Shown: piece by piece, positions 44,103-53,513 of the stretch
How the letters are laid out: every line of letters begins with the position of its first letter
Numbering within the stretch: position 1 is the stretch's first letter
Assembly: GCF_001902295.1 (NCBI RefSeq)
Contig: NZ_CP018335.1
Span: 2,170,001-2,234,000, forward strand
Origin: Clostridium kluyveri
Lineage (GTDB): Bacteria > Bacillota > Clostridia > Clostridiales > Clostridiaceae
Reading direction: 5' to 3'
Length of the DNA stretch: 64,000 bases
Notes under the pieces: model-generated
The model's database searches: none
What the model saw: only the letters and a program-made list of their open reading frames with translations
Told to the model about the DNA's origin: nothing
Made by a program: the position numbers and the translations under genes

Positions 44103-45164
44103 TTATTGTAAACAGGTATTTTTAAAATCATTATAAATTTGAATTAATTCCTCATCAAAAATATTTCTCTTTAATTTAATGCTTACTTCCCTTATTTTAC
44201 TTAAAAAATTATTTCCATTAATTCCTTCATAGTCTATATTTAACTCTTTAAGACGCAGCATTACTGCTTTTTTCCCTGAATGTTTTCCTATATACATGGT
44301 CCTCTTTTCTCCAATATCGTAGGGATTATACGGTTCATAGGTATATGGATTTTTTGCTATTCCATCCACATGAATACCAGATTCATATTTAAAGATATCT
44401 TCTCCAATTACAGCTTTCATACAGTAGACTTTTTCCCCTGTCAGCTGTGTATATACTTTTGCCAGTTCGCCTATTAATTTTAAATTTCCGGATACTTCAC
44501 CCTCTTTTATCACTTTAAGTCCTAAGACAACTTCCTCTAGAGATGCAAATCCATAAATTTGTCCATTAAAAGCTGCTGTTATACAATCCGCCCCATCTGA
44601 ACAAGCTTCCACAGCTATTGCCGTTGCCATATAAAACCTATTATCCGGACAAAAGTCCACATCTGTAGAAAAATGAGTTTTTATATTTTCTATTAATCCG
44701 CTCCATCCTGATAAATTGTATTTTACAACACCCTTTATTCTCACACAGCTTATGTCTAACTTATTAAAAATTTCATTACTTTCACTTGAGAGCAATTTAT
44801 CCAAAATTTTAATGTCTGCCTCAAGTATTATTTTCTTATCTTTTAGTTTATTTAAAATATCCTCATTAAAAGTAACAGCCTTTTTATAATCCACAGCTAT
44901 ATATTTAAATTTAAGTTCACATTTATTTAAAAAATATATATCGCAAATATCATCTATACTGTATATATAATCTAGGTCTCTAGGCAAATTTTTAATTTTA
45001 TTTAAAGTACTCTTATTTATCTCTATTAGATCTACCCCTATTTCCTTTAATAATATTAAAAAATTTTTTATCATATTTTCATGAATCTTTTCTGATCTTT
45101 TCATAATTTCCGGTAAAGTTCTATCTATAATAAATTTTTTATTATGCTTTATTATAACTGACAT
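44103..45164 (-). CDS. nifVω: Homocitrate synthase, C-terminal half (NifV-omega)
   Basis: 353 residues. The first 150 have no clear catalytic motif; from about 155 to the end the protein matches the C-terminal part of NifV: GEDIFKYESGIHVDGI, TYEPYNPYDIGEKR, GKHSGKKAVMLRL. This is the nifV-omega layout of C. pasteurianum, where two genes encode non-overlapping portions of NifV. Start ATG 45164 with GGAGGG. The conserved leader element (45243-45322) lies about 80 nt upstream. Confidence 0.92.
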   Translation of the reverse strand: MSVIIKHNKKFIIDRTLPEIMKRSEKIHENMIKNFLILLKEIGVDLIEINKSTLNKIKNLPRDLDYIYSIDDICDIYFLNKCELKFKYIAVDYKKAVTFNEDILNKLKDKKIILEADIKILDKLLSSESNEIFNKLDISCVRIKGVVKYNLSGWSGLIENIKTHFSTDVDFCPDNRFYMATAIAVEACSDGADCITAAFNGQIYGFASLEEVVLGLKVIKEGEVSGNLKLIGELAKVYTQLTGEKVYCMKAVIGEDIFKYESGIHVDGIAKNPYTYEPYNPYDIGEKRTMYIGKHSGKKAVMLRLKELNIDYEGINGNNFLSKIREVSIKLKRNIFDEELIQIYNDFKNTCLQ

Positions 45165-45242
45165 AATGCACCCTCCTTTATTTAATTAACATTTAAAATA
45201 GACAGTAATAATAACATTTTATGTTACAATAAGTTATATAGG

Positions 45243-45322
45243 GTTAGAATTTAACATATCCTAATTCATTTTTTTAAGTATACCTCTGGCATTTCCTTCA
45301 CAAAACTAAAAGGTATACTCCC
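45243..45322 (-). promoter_or_regulatory. Conserved two-hairpin leader element, nifV-omega copy
   Basis: Hairpin 1 stem AGTATACCT (45277-45285) and AGGTATACT (45311-45319), perfect; its loop matches the nifB copy base for base over more than 20 nt while the stem bases differ, as expected for a selected structure. Hairpin 2 is weaker here (GTTAGAA 45244-45250 region, partner altered). It lies between GNAT and nifV-omega, so it acts inside the operon or carries its own promoter (TTGACG near 45343 on the minus strand). Confidence 0.68.
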
Positions 45323-45355
45323 ATATTTCCATTTTCTCGTCAAATAAACATAGTG

Positions 45356-45814
45356 TCATATATCCTTTTTATTTAAACATATAAGACCTGTATCATTCCA
45401 ATTTAAATGTCTATAAAAATTTAATGCGGGAGAGTTGTCATTTTCCGCTAAAAGCTGCAGTCTTTTTGCCTTCTTTAAAGCTGCCCATTTCTCTATTTTA
45501 AAAAGGAGTTTTTTTCCAATGCTCCGTTTCCTGTAAACCTCTTTAACAATTAGATCTTCTACCAATACAGATATGCCTCCTTCAGCAGTTGAAATCAAAG
45601 CTTGGCCTGAGACCATTCCCACAATTTGACCATCATACTCTGCTATAAATACACACCGATTTTCCTGGTCTTTAAGCATGCTTTCAAGACCTCTCCTTTG
45701 CTTTTCCTCATTGAAAATAAAATCTTCCTCAATGGAAAAAAGGACTTTTAACAATTGAGTCATCATTTCAATATCACCCTGGTCAGCTCTCCTTATGCTT
45801 AAATCCATTTTCAT
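45356..45814 (-). CDS. GNAT-family N-acetyltransferase
   Basis: 152 residues. GNAT fold with VEDLIVKEVYRKRSIGKKLL (acetyl-CoA pyrophosphate loop, RxxxGxG/K variant) and NDNSPALNFYRHLNW. Substrate unknown. It is the first gene after copy 3 of the shared promoter and precedes the nifV genes by 190 nt, so it belongs to the nitrogenase-linked set. Confidence 0.83.
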   Translation of the reverse strand: MKMDLSIRRADQGDIEMMTQLLKVLFSIEEDFIFNEEKQRRGLESMLKDQENRCVFIAEYDGQIVGMVSGQALISTAEGGISVLVEDLIVKEVYRKRSIGKKLLFKIEKWAALKKAKRLQLLAENDNSPALNFYRHLNWNDTGLICLNKKDI

Positions 45815-46232
45815 AGTGAAAATTCCTCCTATCCCTATAAGAATTAAATCACTTCAATCCACACTTGGCAGCTTTATTATGTTTTACTTTGTTTCGTATT
45901 ATTATATTTTCTATTTTATCAAAAGTCAAGTTTTTTAAATATTTTTTTATTAATTTATTAAAAATATAATGTTATATATAATAATATAATATTTGGATTT
46001 TGAAACTGTACTACATACTATAACATTTTTTGACATACACCTTTTTTATCCTAACGCATTAAATTGTCCTCTCCTCTGATAGGTATAGGTGAAAACCATA
46101 CTTATATGTACTTATGGATACTTATTACTTATTTCATCAAAATATATAAAATTTCAATTTGCTTTAAAATGCCATTCATATTATTATAATATTATGTGGA
46201 ATATTATAATAATTAAGGGAGAGTGATGTAAT
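45815..46232. other. Divergent region between GNAT and serpin genes
   Basis: No gene. Holds copy 3 of the shared promoter; the right part (to 46232) has only AT-rich sequence and presumably the serpin promoter. Confidence 0.5.
45889..45929 (-). promoter_or_regulatory. Shared promoter/operator, copy 3
   Basis: On the minus strand TTGACT (45924-45929), 17-nt spacer, TATAAT (45901-45906), then AATACGAAACAAAG. Same spacing and box as copies 1 and 2. Drives GNAT (leader about 80 nt) and probably nifV-omega, nifV-alpha, SinR-NifX and anfO. Confidence 0.8.
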
Positions 46233-47819
46233 ATGCTCAATAAAAGCAAGAGGGAAAAAATTGTTCCACTTTTTCTTCTTATGTTATTTATGACAACGTA
46301 TACCCATTTCACCCCAGTTGTACATGCAGACTCAGATGAAAAGTCACAAATAACTCAATTTGAAGCCAAGAAAAATATAAGTACAATGAAAACCTGGACT
46401 ATAAAATTCAGAACACCAGTAGATGAAAATTCCCTATTTATAAATGTAGCAGACTCTCAAGGAAACTTTATGAATGTAAAAATTTTTACAGACAGTTCTG
46501 GAAAATATGTTTATGTAGATCCTCCAGAAGAAGGTTACAAGCTAGGACAAACATACTATCTTAATATCTCCAAAGATATAGTATTTAAAGACCCGGGCAG
46601 ATCACTTAAAAATGATATACAGATGAAATTTACAACTAATGATATAGGAACTATAAACATAGATGAAACTACTTCTATAATTACGGCAAACAATACTTTT
46701 GCATTTAATTTAATGAAAAATTTAATATCAGAAGATAATACTGAAAACATAATCATTTCCCCTTTAAGTATATCCAGCATACTTGCCATGACCCAAAATG
46801 GAGCAGCTGGGGAAACAAAACAAGAAATGTTAAATTGCATAGGACTTAAAAATATAAGTGACAGTGATATTAATAAACAGTATTATAGCCTATTAGACTA
46901 TTACAACAATTTAAAATCAACTGACTTGAAAATGGTAAACTCAATATGGACAAATAAGCAAATAACTCTCAACAGTGATTTTAAAAATACAGCCGAAAAA
47001 TATTATGACTCTCAGGTAAGTTCTGAAGATTTTGAGGATGCAGATACTTTAGTGAAAATAAATAAATGGGTTAACGATCATACAGGAGGTCAAATTCAAA
47101 AAATACTAGACAGTATAGATAAAGATACTGGAGCCATTTTAATTAATTCTCTATATTTTAAAGGAACATGGGAAGATCAATTTTCAACTAGTAATACAAA
47201 AAAAGAAGATTTCACTTTATCCAATGGCAATAAACTAAATATAGATACTATGCAGAATACCTCTTACGTAAATTATCTGGAAGGACCCAATTTTCAGGCA
47301 ATTTCACTGCCTTATTACGACAATATGGAAATGGATATATTTTTACCTAATGAAGGCGTAAACATAAATGATTTTACCCAAAGTATTACTAAAGAAAAAT
47401 TTGATACATGGATAAATAACTTTAAAAGCACCTATGTTCTGCAGCAGATTCCTAAATTTAAAATGTACTATGATGTAGATTTAAATGATACATTAAAAGC
47501 TTTAGGAATGGATAAAGCTTTCAACTCTAGAGAAGCAAATTTTACAAAGCTTACAACTAGTACTATAACAAGCCAGGAATACTTATACATAAATAAAATA
47601 AAACACAAAGCTTATATAAGTGTAAATGAACAGGGCACAGAAGCAGCTGCTGTCACAGCTGTAATCATGAACCCTACCTCTGCACGTCCTGGTAATCCAA
47701 TTTATTTTAAGGCAAACAGACCTTTCTTCTTTATTATAAGAGATACCAAGACAGGAGGCATATCCTTTATGGGAAAGATGGATAATCCAAATGCATCAGA
47801 CACAGAGCCAACAAATTAA
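46233..47819 (+). CDS. Secreted serpin with an N-terminal Ig-like domain
   Basis: 528 residues. Signal peptide 1-32 (VVHADS). Residues about 38-140 resemble a bacterial Ig-like (Big_5/SbsA-like) domain (WTIKFRTPVDENSLFINVAD). Serpin fold about 150-515: NIIISPLSISSILAMTQNGA, VNSIWTNKQ, WVNDHTGGQI, LINSLYFKGTW, and the hinge VNEQGTEAAAVTAVI. The small-residue hinge means an inhibitory serpin; the cleavage-site residues lie in MNPTSARPGN. Likely guards surface proteins or cellulosome-like complexes from proteases. Start ATG 46233. Confidence 0.93.
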   Translation: MLNKSKREKIVPLFLLMLFMTTYTHFTPVVHADSDEKSQITQFEAKKNISTMKTWTIKFRTPVDENSLFINVADSQGNFMNVKIFTDSSGKYVYVDPPEEGYKLGQTYYLNISKDIVFKDPGRSLKNDIQMKFTTNDIGTINIDETTSIITANNTFAFNLMKNLISEDNTENIIISPLSISSILAMTQNGAAGETKQEMLNCIGLKNISDSDINKQYYSLLDYYNNLKSTDLKMVNSIWTNKQITLNSDFKNTAEKYYDSQVSSEDFEDADTLVKINKWVNDHTGGQIQKILDSIDKDTGAILINSLYFKGTWEDQFSTSNTKKEDFTLSNGNKLNIDTMQNTSYVNYLEGPNFQAISLPYYDNMEMDIFLPNEGVNINDFTQSITKEKFDTWINNFKSTYVLQQIPKFKMYYDVDLNDTLKALGMDKAFNSREANFTKLTTSTITSQEYLYINKIKHKAYISVNEQGTEAAAVTAVIMNPTSARPGNPIYFKANRPFFFIIRDTKTGGISFMGKMDNPNASDTEPTN

Positions 47820-48206
47820 ATTATAAATAAAAGATTTATCCCTGCTTAGTTCGGGATAAATTTTTTTATTTAATCTCCCTTTTCAAGTCTTAGGAACATG
47901 GGATATAAAATTTCCTTTAAAAATTAGGATTCATTATTCAACAAATATCGCCTCCATATCCCATTACAAATTAGTATAACTCATTGCATTACATGTTAAA
48001 ATTTTTTTAAATATATTAACAAAAACTTCTGTAAAATATAATTATTTTATGTCTTTTCTATGTTATTATTATAATTAACTTAATAATTGAAAGATTATCG
48101 TACGATTTAATACATTAAATATGTTTTCAAATTTTATATTAATATCCATTTAAATAACAATATTATATTATTTTCTATTAAGATATAATAAAGAAGGTGG
48201 TATAAA
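47820..48206. other. Gap between serpin and HD-GYP gene
   Basis: Besides the terminator at 47834-47867, I see only AT-rich sequence and a likely promoter for the HD-GYP gene; nothing else recognisable. Confidence 0.45.
47834..47867 (+). terminator. Terminator after the serpin gene
   Basis: ATTTATCCC (47834-47842) pairs with GGGATAAAT (47853-47861), followed by TTTTTTT. Confidence 0.85.
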
Positions 48207-49253
48207 ATGATTAGAATTTACACTGATGAACTAATACAAGGTATGGTTTTGGGAGATTCTATTTACTGTAAACAAACTGGCAAGTTATTGTTAGTTGGCG
48301 GCACAATACTTTCAGAAGCAACTATTAGACTCCTAAAACAAAATGGCATATCTACAGTGAAAATAGTAGATCGATATACCTTATTTGTAAAACCTACGGA
48401 GACTATTTCTAAAGAACTCAAACAAGCATTGGATCTGGAAATTATAAAACATGCTCCTGATTCTCTGGAGGCAAATACTTCTGATAATATGGTCCATGTA
48501 TCGAAAATTGCAAGAGAAGTTGTTTCAAAATTAATTGAAGATGAAATTATTTTGAATTTCTGTACTGAAATGAAAATATTAAACAATGAATATTTATTTA
48601 AACATAGTGTGAATACTTGTGCCATATCACTTTTAGTAGCTGGAGCAATGGGACTTGGTAAAAATCAAATGTACATTATAGGTGCCGGTGCATTACTGCA
48701 CGACATAGGATTATGTGAAATGCCTTTTTTAATTGATTTACATGAAATGACTCCTCAGCAAACTTTATTATGGCAGCAGCACCCTACATAAGGATATCAT
48801 TTTACAAAAGAAAAAGCTCTCTCTCCCGAAATCACAGAAATTATACACTATCATCATGAAAAATGGAATGGCTCCGGTTTTCCTGAAAAACTTAAAGGGA
48901 ACAATATACCACTAGGTTCTAGAATCGTTGCCGTATGCGGTGAATATGACAAGCTGCTTGTATTTGGAAAATATCAGCCCTATCAAGCTATTGAATATCT
49001 TTATGGAAGTGGAGGTTATTTATTCGATATTGATGTAATAAATGCCTTTACCAACAATTTGGCAGTATACCCATTAGGCTCTTTAGTGAGATTAACCACT
49101 AAAGAAGTTGGTGTAGTTGTTAATGTGAGAAAAAATTTAGGTCCAAGACCCATTGTTCGTGTATATTTTAATAGAGTAAACAGACCTTTAAGTGAAGTAA
49201 AAGATGTGGATTTAGGTATAGAAAATACTATATTTATAGAAGAAGTACTTTAA
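48207..49253 (+). pseudogene. HD-GYP phosphodiesterase gene interrupted by one TAA codon
   Basis: One frame of 348 codons, open except for TAA at 48789-48791. Upstream part: N-terminal segment, HSVNTCA, GALLHDIGLCEMP. Downstream part: GYHFTKEKALSPEITEIIHY, HHEKWNGSGFPEKLKG, then a C-terminal PLGSLVRLTTKEVGVVVNVR domain. HD-GYP proteins hydrolyse cyclic di-GMP. The stop replaces one codon in WQQHPT-stop-GYHF, just where HP(T)xGY needs an aromatic or aliphatic residue, so a single TAT/TAC/TTA-to-TAA change explains it. No reason to expect readthrough of TAA. The loss looks recent, as the rest is clean. Confidence 0.82.
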
Positions 49254-49320
49254 TACCTATCAAATGAATTTCAGAAGAACTTATAGACCGCATCAGTGCT
49301 TATATTATACTTTGAATAAG

Positions 49321-49343
49321 GTGGGAATATTAGCTAATTCCGC
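49321..49343 (-). repeat. Repeat copy C of the TTAGCTAAT element
   Basis: GTGGGAATATTAGCTAATTC plus CGC; 15 nt match copy A exactly (GGGAATATTAGCTAATTCC). It lies just beyond the terminator of the methionine operon, on the same relative side as copies A and B. Confidence 0.45.
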
Positions 49344-49352
49344 AGATAAAGT

Positions 49353-49388
49353 AAAAAACACCACTACTATATTGTAATGGTGTTTTTT
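49353..49388 (-). terminator. Terminator overlapping the end of the methionine operon
   Basis: AAAAAACACCA (49353-49363) with TGGTGTTTTTT (49378-49388), extended by TAC/GTA past a mismatch. The stem includes the last codons and the TAG stop (49367-49369) of the gene above. Confidence 0.8.
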
Positions 49389-51139
49389 ACCTTGATATTG
49401 TAAATAATTTCAGAAATAATATCTATTCTCTTAAAAGGCATAATAAGATAATATCCATCTACATAGGGGTAAATTTGCTCTGCAATATCAGTGGATATTT
49501 TAACTGCAAGTTTAGCTGCCTCTTCTTTTGAAATATCCTTATATTGTTTTATAATTTCTTCTGAAACCCTTATTCCGGAAATTTCATTATTCATAAAGCA
49601 TGCATTTCTGTAGCTTACAACCGGAATAATTCCCCCTAATATCCTGGCAGGTAATTCTCTGCGTGCCAACTTTAGATTTTCCAGGGCCTCTTCTGTTAAA
49701 ATAGGCTGTGTCAAAAACATGGCTATACCATTTTCTATTTTGGTTTTGGCTCGTTTAAGTTCAGTATTAAAATTTCTTGAATTCACATTTAGAGCACCAC
49801 AGATATTAAAAGGAGATGAAAATATTGTATCATTTAAATTGGTAATATAATTTGCAAGTATTGCAGAATTAAAACTGAACATTGCCTTAACTTCATCTCT
49901 CTCAGCAGATGGTATAGGATCTCCAGTCACCACCAGAACATTGTTTACCCCTTCAATATTCAATCCTAAAAGCAGTGCTTTTGTAGCATTTATATTCCTA
50001 TCTCTGCAGGTCATATGGGGAATAGTTGTGATGTCTAATTCCCTCTTTAGCTTACAGGCTAAAAGACTGCTGTCTACTCTTGCCCTTGCAATAGGACAAT
50101 CTGCAATGGTTATGGCATCAATTTCCTGTTCTTTAAGAGTTCTAGCACTATTTAAAAAGAAATCTACTTCTGTATCAATTGGAGGATCCAGCTCCACTGC
50201 GATAATTTTCTTACCTTTATTAATTTTCTCTAAAAGTACATTTTTAACAACTGGTTTTTCAGTGTGAATTTTTTCTGCCTGTTTTTTTAAAACAATTTCT
50301 GATTTAGATAATTTTTTTAACTTTATAACAGTTTCTCTTATGAATTCTGGAGTTGTACCACAGCAGCCCCCTAAAATAGACACACCTTGTTTTGCAATTT
50401 CCAGCATTCGCTGGGCAAAATATTCTTTAGTGTTGTCAAAAAAGGTTCGGTTATCTATCACTGTAGGATAACCAGAATTCGGCATAACAGATATGGTTTC
50501 ATTTCCTATATTAAAAGTTTTAATATACTGCAGTAAATGATAAGGGCCGGAAAAACAATTAAAACCACAGGCATCAATAGTCGGTATCTTTAAAATATTT
50601 TCTATAAGTTTTTTTCCCGACTTTCCAACTCTTGTATAGCCTTCTGGTGAAACTGCAAACTCCACCAAAATGTATGCTTCCGGATCTTTTCCTTTTATAT
50701 ATTCAGAGATTTCTTTTAGATATTCATCACTGCTGAAAGTTTCAAATATAAAATATTTTGCTCCAAGCTCTAAAAATAAATCCACTATTTCTTTATACCC
50801 TTCGTATAAATCCATACTTTCTAAAAATGGGATTGGCCCAATATCTGCAAAAACTAAAACATCTGTGTCCTTTGCCGCCTCTTTTGCAATTTCATACCCA
50901 TTTACAATAACTTCTCTTACCCTATTAAAATCACTTTCAAGACTAACTTTATTTGCTCCGAAAGTATTGGTTTTAATTGCCATGCAGCCTGCACCTATAT
51001 ATTCCCTATGTATTTTTAGTATAGTATTTCTATCATAGATATTTGCAAGCTCACATTTAGGCAGTGGATTTTTAGAAATATGGGGGTAATATGTTCCCAT
51101 TGCCCCGTCAAAAATTAAAGGTTTCTCTTTTATATTCAT
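49367..51139 (-). CDS. Homocysteine S-methyltransferase / methylenetetrahydrofolate reductase fusion
   Basis: 590 residues. N-terminal homocysteine methyltransferase domain (about 1-285) with DGAMGTYY, a zinc Cys in CGFNCFSG, and the pair GGCCGTTPEFI. C-terminal MTHFR domain (about 305-585): VELDPPIDTEVDFFLNSART, NVLVVTGDPIPSAERDEVKA. Provides and uses 5-methyl-THF for methionine synthesis; fusions of this kind (YitJ-like) are known in Firmicutes. Overlaps metE by 4 nt (ATGA), so co-translated. Confidence 0.93.
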   Translation of the reverse strand: MNIKEKPLIFDGAMGTYYPHISKNPLPKCELANIYDRNTILKIHREYIGAGCMAIKTNTFGANKVSLESDFNRVREVIVNGYEIAKEAAKDTDVLVFADIGPIPFLESMDLYEGYKEIVDLFLELGAKYFIFETFSSDEYLKEISEYIKGKDPEAYILVEFAVSPEGYTRVGKSGKKLIENILKIPTIDACGFNCFSGPYHLLQYIKTFNIGNETISVMPNSGYPTVIDNRTFFDNTKEYFAQRMLEIAKQGVSILGGCCGTTPEFIRETVIKLKKLSKSEIVLKKQAEKIHTEKPVVKNVLLEKINKGKKIIAVELDPPIDTEVDFFLNSARTLKEQEIDAITIADCPIARARVDSSLLACKLKRELDITTIPHMTCRDRNINATKALLLGLNIEGVNNVLVVTGDPIPSAERDEVKAMFSFNSAILANYITNLNDTIFSSPFNICGALNVNSRNFNTELKRAKTKIENGIAMFLTQPILTEEALENLKLARRELPARILGGIIPVVSYRNACFMNNEISGIRVSEEIIKQYKDISKEEAAKLAVKISTDIAEQIYPYVDGYYLIMPFKRIDIISEIIYNIKVKNTITI

Positions 51140-53424
51140 ACATACTCTCCTAATTTATTCCTTACTTTTTGGGCTGCTTCCACAAGATTTTTAAGACTTG
51201 GTATAGTTTCTTTTTCACCCCGGGTTTTTAATCCACAGTCTGGATTTATCCAAAGCTTTTCTTTATTAATTTTTTCGAGCATTGAATTAATTCCTTTAAC
51301 AATTTCTTCTACACCAGGTACCCTAGGTGAATGAATATCATATACGCCAGGTCCCACTGCAGTAATAAAATTATTTTTATTTAAAGCTTCAACAATGGAT
51401 AGATTTGAACGTGATGCTTCAAAGGAAATTACATCTGCATCCATAGAATCAATATCTTTTACTATTTCTTCAAATTCACTATAACACATATGTGTATGTA
51501 TTTGAGTAGTTGCCTTGCTGCTGCTGTGAACCAGCCTAAATGCAGGAATTGCCCAATCTAAATATTCACTGTGCCAACTGCTCTTTCTAAGAGGCAGTTT
51601 CTCTTTTAATGCAGCCTCATCTACTTGAATTATATTAATGCCATCAGCTTCAAGGTCTAAAATCTCTTCCTTAATAGCCAGTGCAATTTGAAAAGCCATT
51701 TCCTTTAAAGAAATATCCTCCCGTGGAAAGGACCAGTTAAGGATGGTTACAGGTCCTGTAAGCATGCCCTTTACAGGCTTTGATGTAATCCCTTGAGCAT
51801 ATTTAGAGTATTCAACGGTAATAGGTTTTGCCCTAGATACATCTCCCCATATTATAGGAGGTTTAACACAACGTGTACCATAAGACTGGACCCATGCTCT
51901 TTGTGTAAATAAGAAACCATTAAAATTTTCTCCAAAATATTCTACCATATCATTTCTTTCAAATTCACCATGTACTAAAACATCAAGTCCAATCTTCTCT
52001 TGAAGTTCTATACATTGCTTAATTTTTTCCTTTAACTTTTTTACATACTGCTCTTTTGTAATCTCACCTCTTTTAAATTTCGCCCTGGTTGATTTTACTT
52101 CAGAAGTCTGTGGAAAAGAACCTATTGTAGTAGTTGGAAGCAGTGGAAGTTTAAAAAAATCCTTTTGAATTTTCGCTCTTTCATCAAACTTTGGAAGTCT
52201 TATAAAATCTTTTTTAGTTAAATTTTTAACTTTTTTCTTTACTTCAAAGTTATCACTATTTAATTTTTTTGTAAACAGGGAAGTATTATTCTTATATTTA
52301 TTTGAAGTTACATAATTTGTATCACCAAAAAGTTCCTTTAGTTCTGTAAGTTCTACTAGTTTTTCTTCTGCAAAAGCAAAATGGGATTTATAATCTTCAG
52401 ATAGTTTTTCTTCATTTTTTAAAGTATAGGGAACATGCAATAAAGAGCAAGAGGTACTTATTACAATGTTATCTTTTTTAACATGCCTTGAAAGTTCATT
52501 TAAAACTATAAGGGACTTCTCATAAGAATTTTTCCATATATTTTTTCCATTTATTATGCCTGCAAAAAGAAATGTATCCTCTGGAAATCCCATATCTTTA
52601 ATTAACTCTAACGATTTTTTTCCCTCTACAAAATCCAACCCTATTCCATCAAAGCTAAGAGAAGTCACTTCCCTGTAACAATCTCTGATATCTCCAAAAT
52701 ATGTTTGAATTAATATGTTAAGTTTACCTTTATTTTTTAATAACTCTGTATATATTCTTTTAAATATTTCTATATCATTTTCACTTAAATCCGTGACTAA
52801 AATAGGCTCATCAATCTGTACCCATTCCACTCCTAATTTATTTAATTCTATAAAAATATCTCCATATGCTTTCACTATATCTTCAATAAAATCATTTATT
52901 TTTTTTGTACCATTATAATGGGCTAGTTTAAGGAAAGTAAATCCACCTATAATTACAGGCTTTGTTTTAATTCCAATCTCCAGAGCCTCAGTATACTGAT
53001 TAAAAAGTTCCTCACCATTTAGCTTAATTTCTGTATTGTCTTCCACTACCGGTACTATATAATGATAATTTGTGTTAAACCACTTCTTCATGGGAAGTGC
53101 TTTAACATCGCCTTTTTCTCCTTGATATCCTCTGGCCATTGCAAAATAGGTATCTAATTTATTAAGACCTAAAAATTTATAATTATCCGATATTACATTT
53201 AAAAGAGCTGCTACATCAAGCATTCCATCATAAAAAGAAAAATCATTTGACGGTATAAAATCAATGCCTGCCTGATCTAATAGTTTCCATTGCCTTTTTC
53301 TCAAACCTTTTACATTTTGCTGCAGCTTTTCCAAAGATAAATTTCCTTTAAAATAATCCTCTGTCCAAAATTTTAGTTCACGAAGTTCACCTATTCTAGG
53401 ATAACCAATAATTGAGTTTTTCAT
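51136..53424 (-). CDS. metE: Cobalamin-independent methionine synthase
   Basis: 762 residues from ATG 53424 (MKNSIIGYPRIGELRELKFW); AAAGGA lies 9 nt upstream, so the upstream TTG is not used. Zinc ligands in THMCYSEF (His, Cys) and NPDCGLKTRG (Cys), plus TTTIGSFPQTSEVK. Transfers methyl from 5-methyl-THF-polyglutamate to homocysteine. A Met-box palindrome lies about 90 nt upstream. Confidence 0.96.
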   Translation of the reverse strand: MKNSIIGYPRIGELRELKFWTEDYFKGNLSLEKLQQNVKGLRKRQWKLLDQAGIDFIPSNDFSFYDGMLDVAALLNVISDNYKFLGLNKLDTYFAMARGYQGEKGDVKALPMKKWFNTNYHYIVPVVEDNTEIKLNGEELFNQYTEALEIGIKTKPVIIGGFTFLKLAHYNGTKKINDFIEDIVKAYGDIFIELNKLGVEWVQIDEPILVTDLSENDIEIFKRIYTELLKNKGKLNILIQTYFGDIRDCYREVTSLSFDGIGLDFVEGKKSLELIKDMGFPEDTFLFAGIINGKNIWKNSYEKSLIVLNELSRHVKKDNIVISTSCSLLHVPYTLKNEEKLSEDYKSHFAFAEEKLVELTELKELFGDTNYVTSNKYKNNTSLFTKKLNSDNFEVKKKVKNLTKKDFIRLPKFDERAKIQKDFFKLPLLPTTTIGSFPQTSEVKSTRAKFKRGEITKEQYVKKLKEKIKQCIELQEKIGLDVLVHGEFERNDMVEYFGENFNGFLFTQRAWVQSYGTRCVKPPIIWGDVSRAKPITVEYSKYAQGITSKPVKGMLTGPVTILNWSFPREDISLKEMAFQIALAIKEEILDLEADGINIIQVDEAALKEKLPLRKSSWHSEYLDWAIPAFRLVHSSSKATTQIHTHMCYSEFEEIVKDIDSMDADVISFEASRSNLSIVEALNKNNFITAVGPGVYDIHSPRVPGVEEIVKGINSMLEKINKEKLWINPDCGLKTRGEKETIPSLKNLVEAAQKVRNKLGEYV

Positions 53425-53513
53425 AGCACTATATCCTTTCAGCAAAAATTTTTTCTAAGTTAATCATAACAAAAATTCCTACCTATAGTGTAAATCCAAA
53501 AAACTATTACTTG

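Noticed and set aside
48789..48791. Recoded stop codon (selenocysteine or pyrrolysine) in the HD-GYP gene
   Set aside because: The codon is TAA, not TGA or TAG, and no SECIS-like hairpin follows; a nonsense mutation is simpler.
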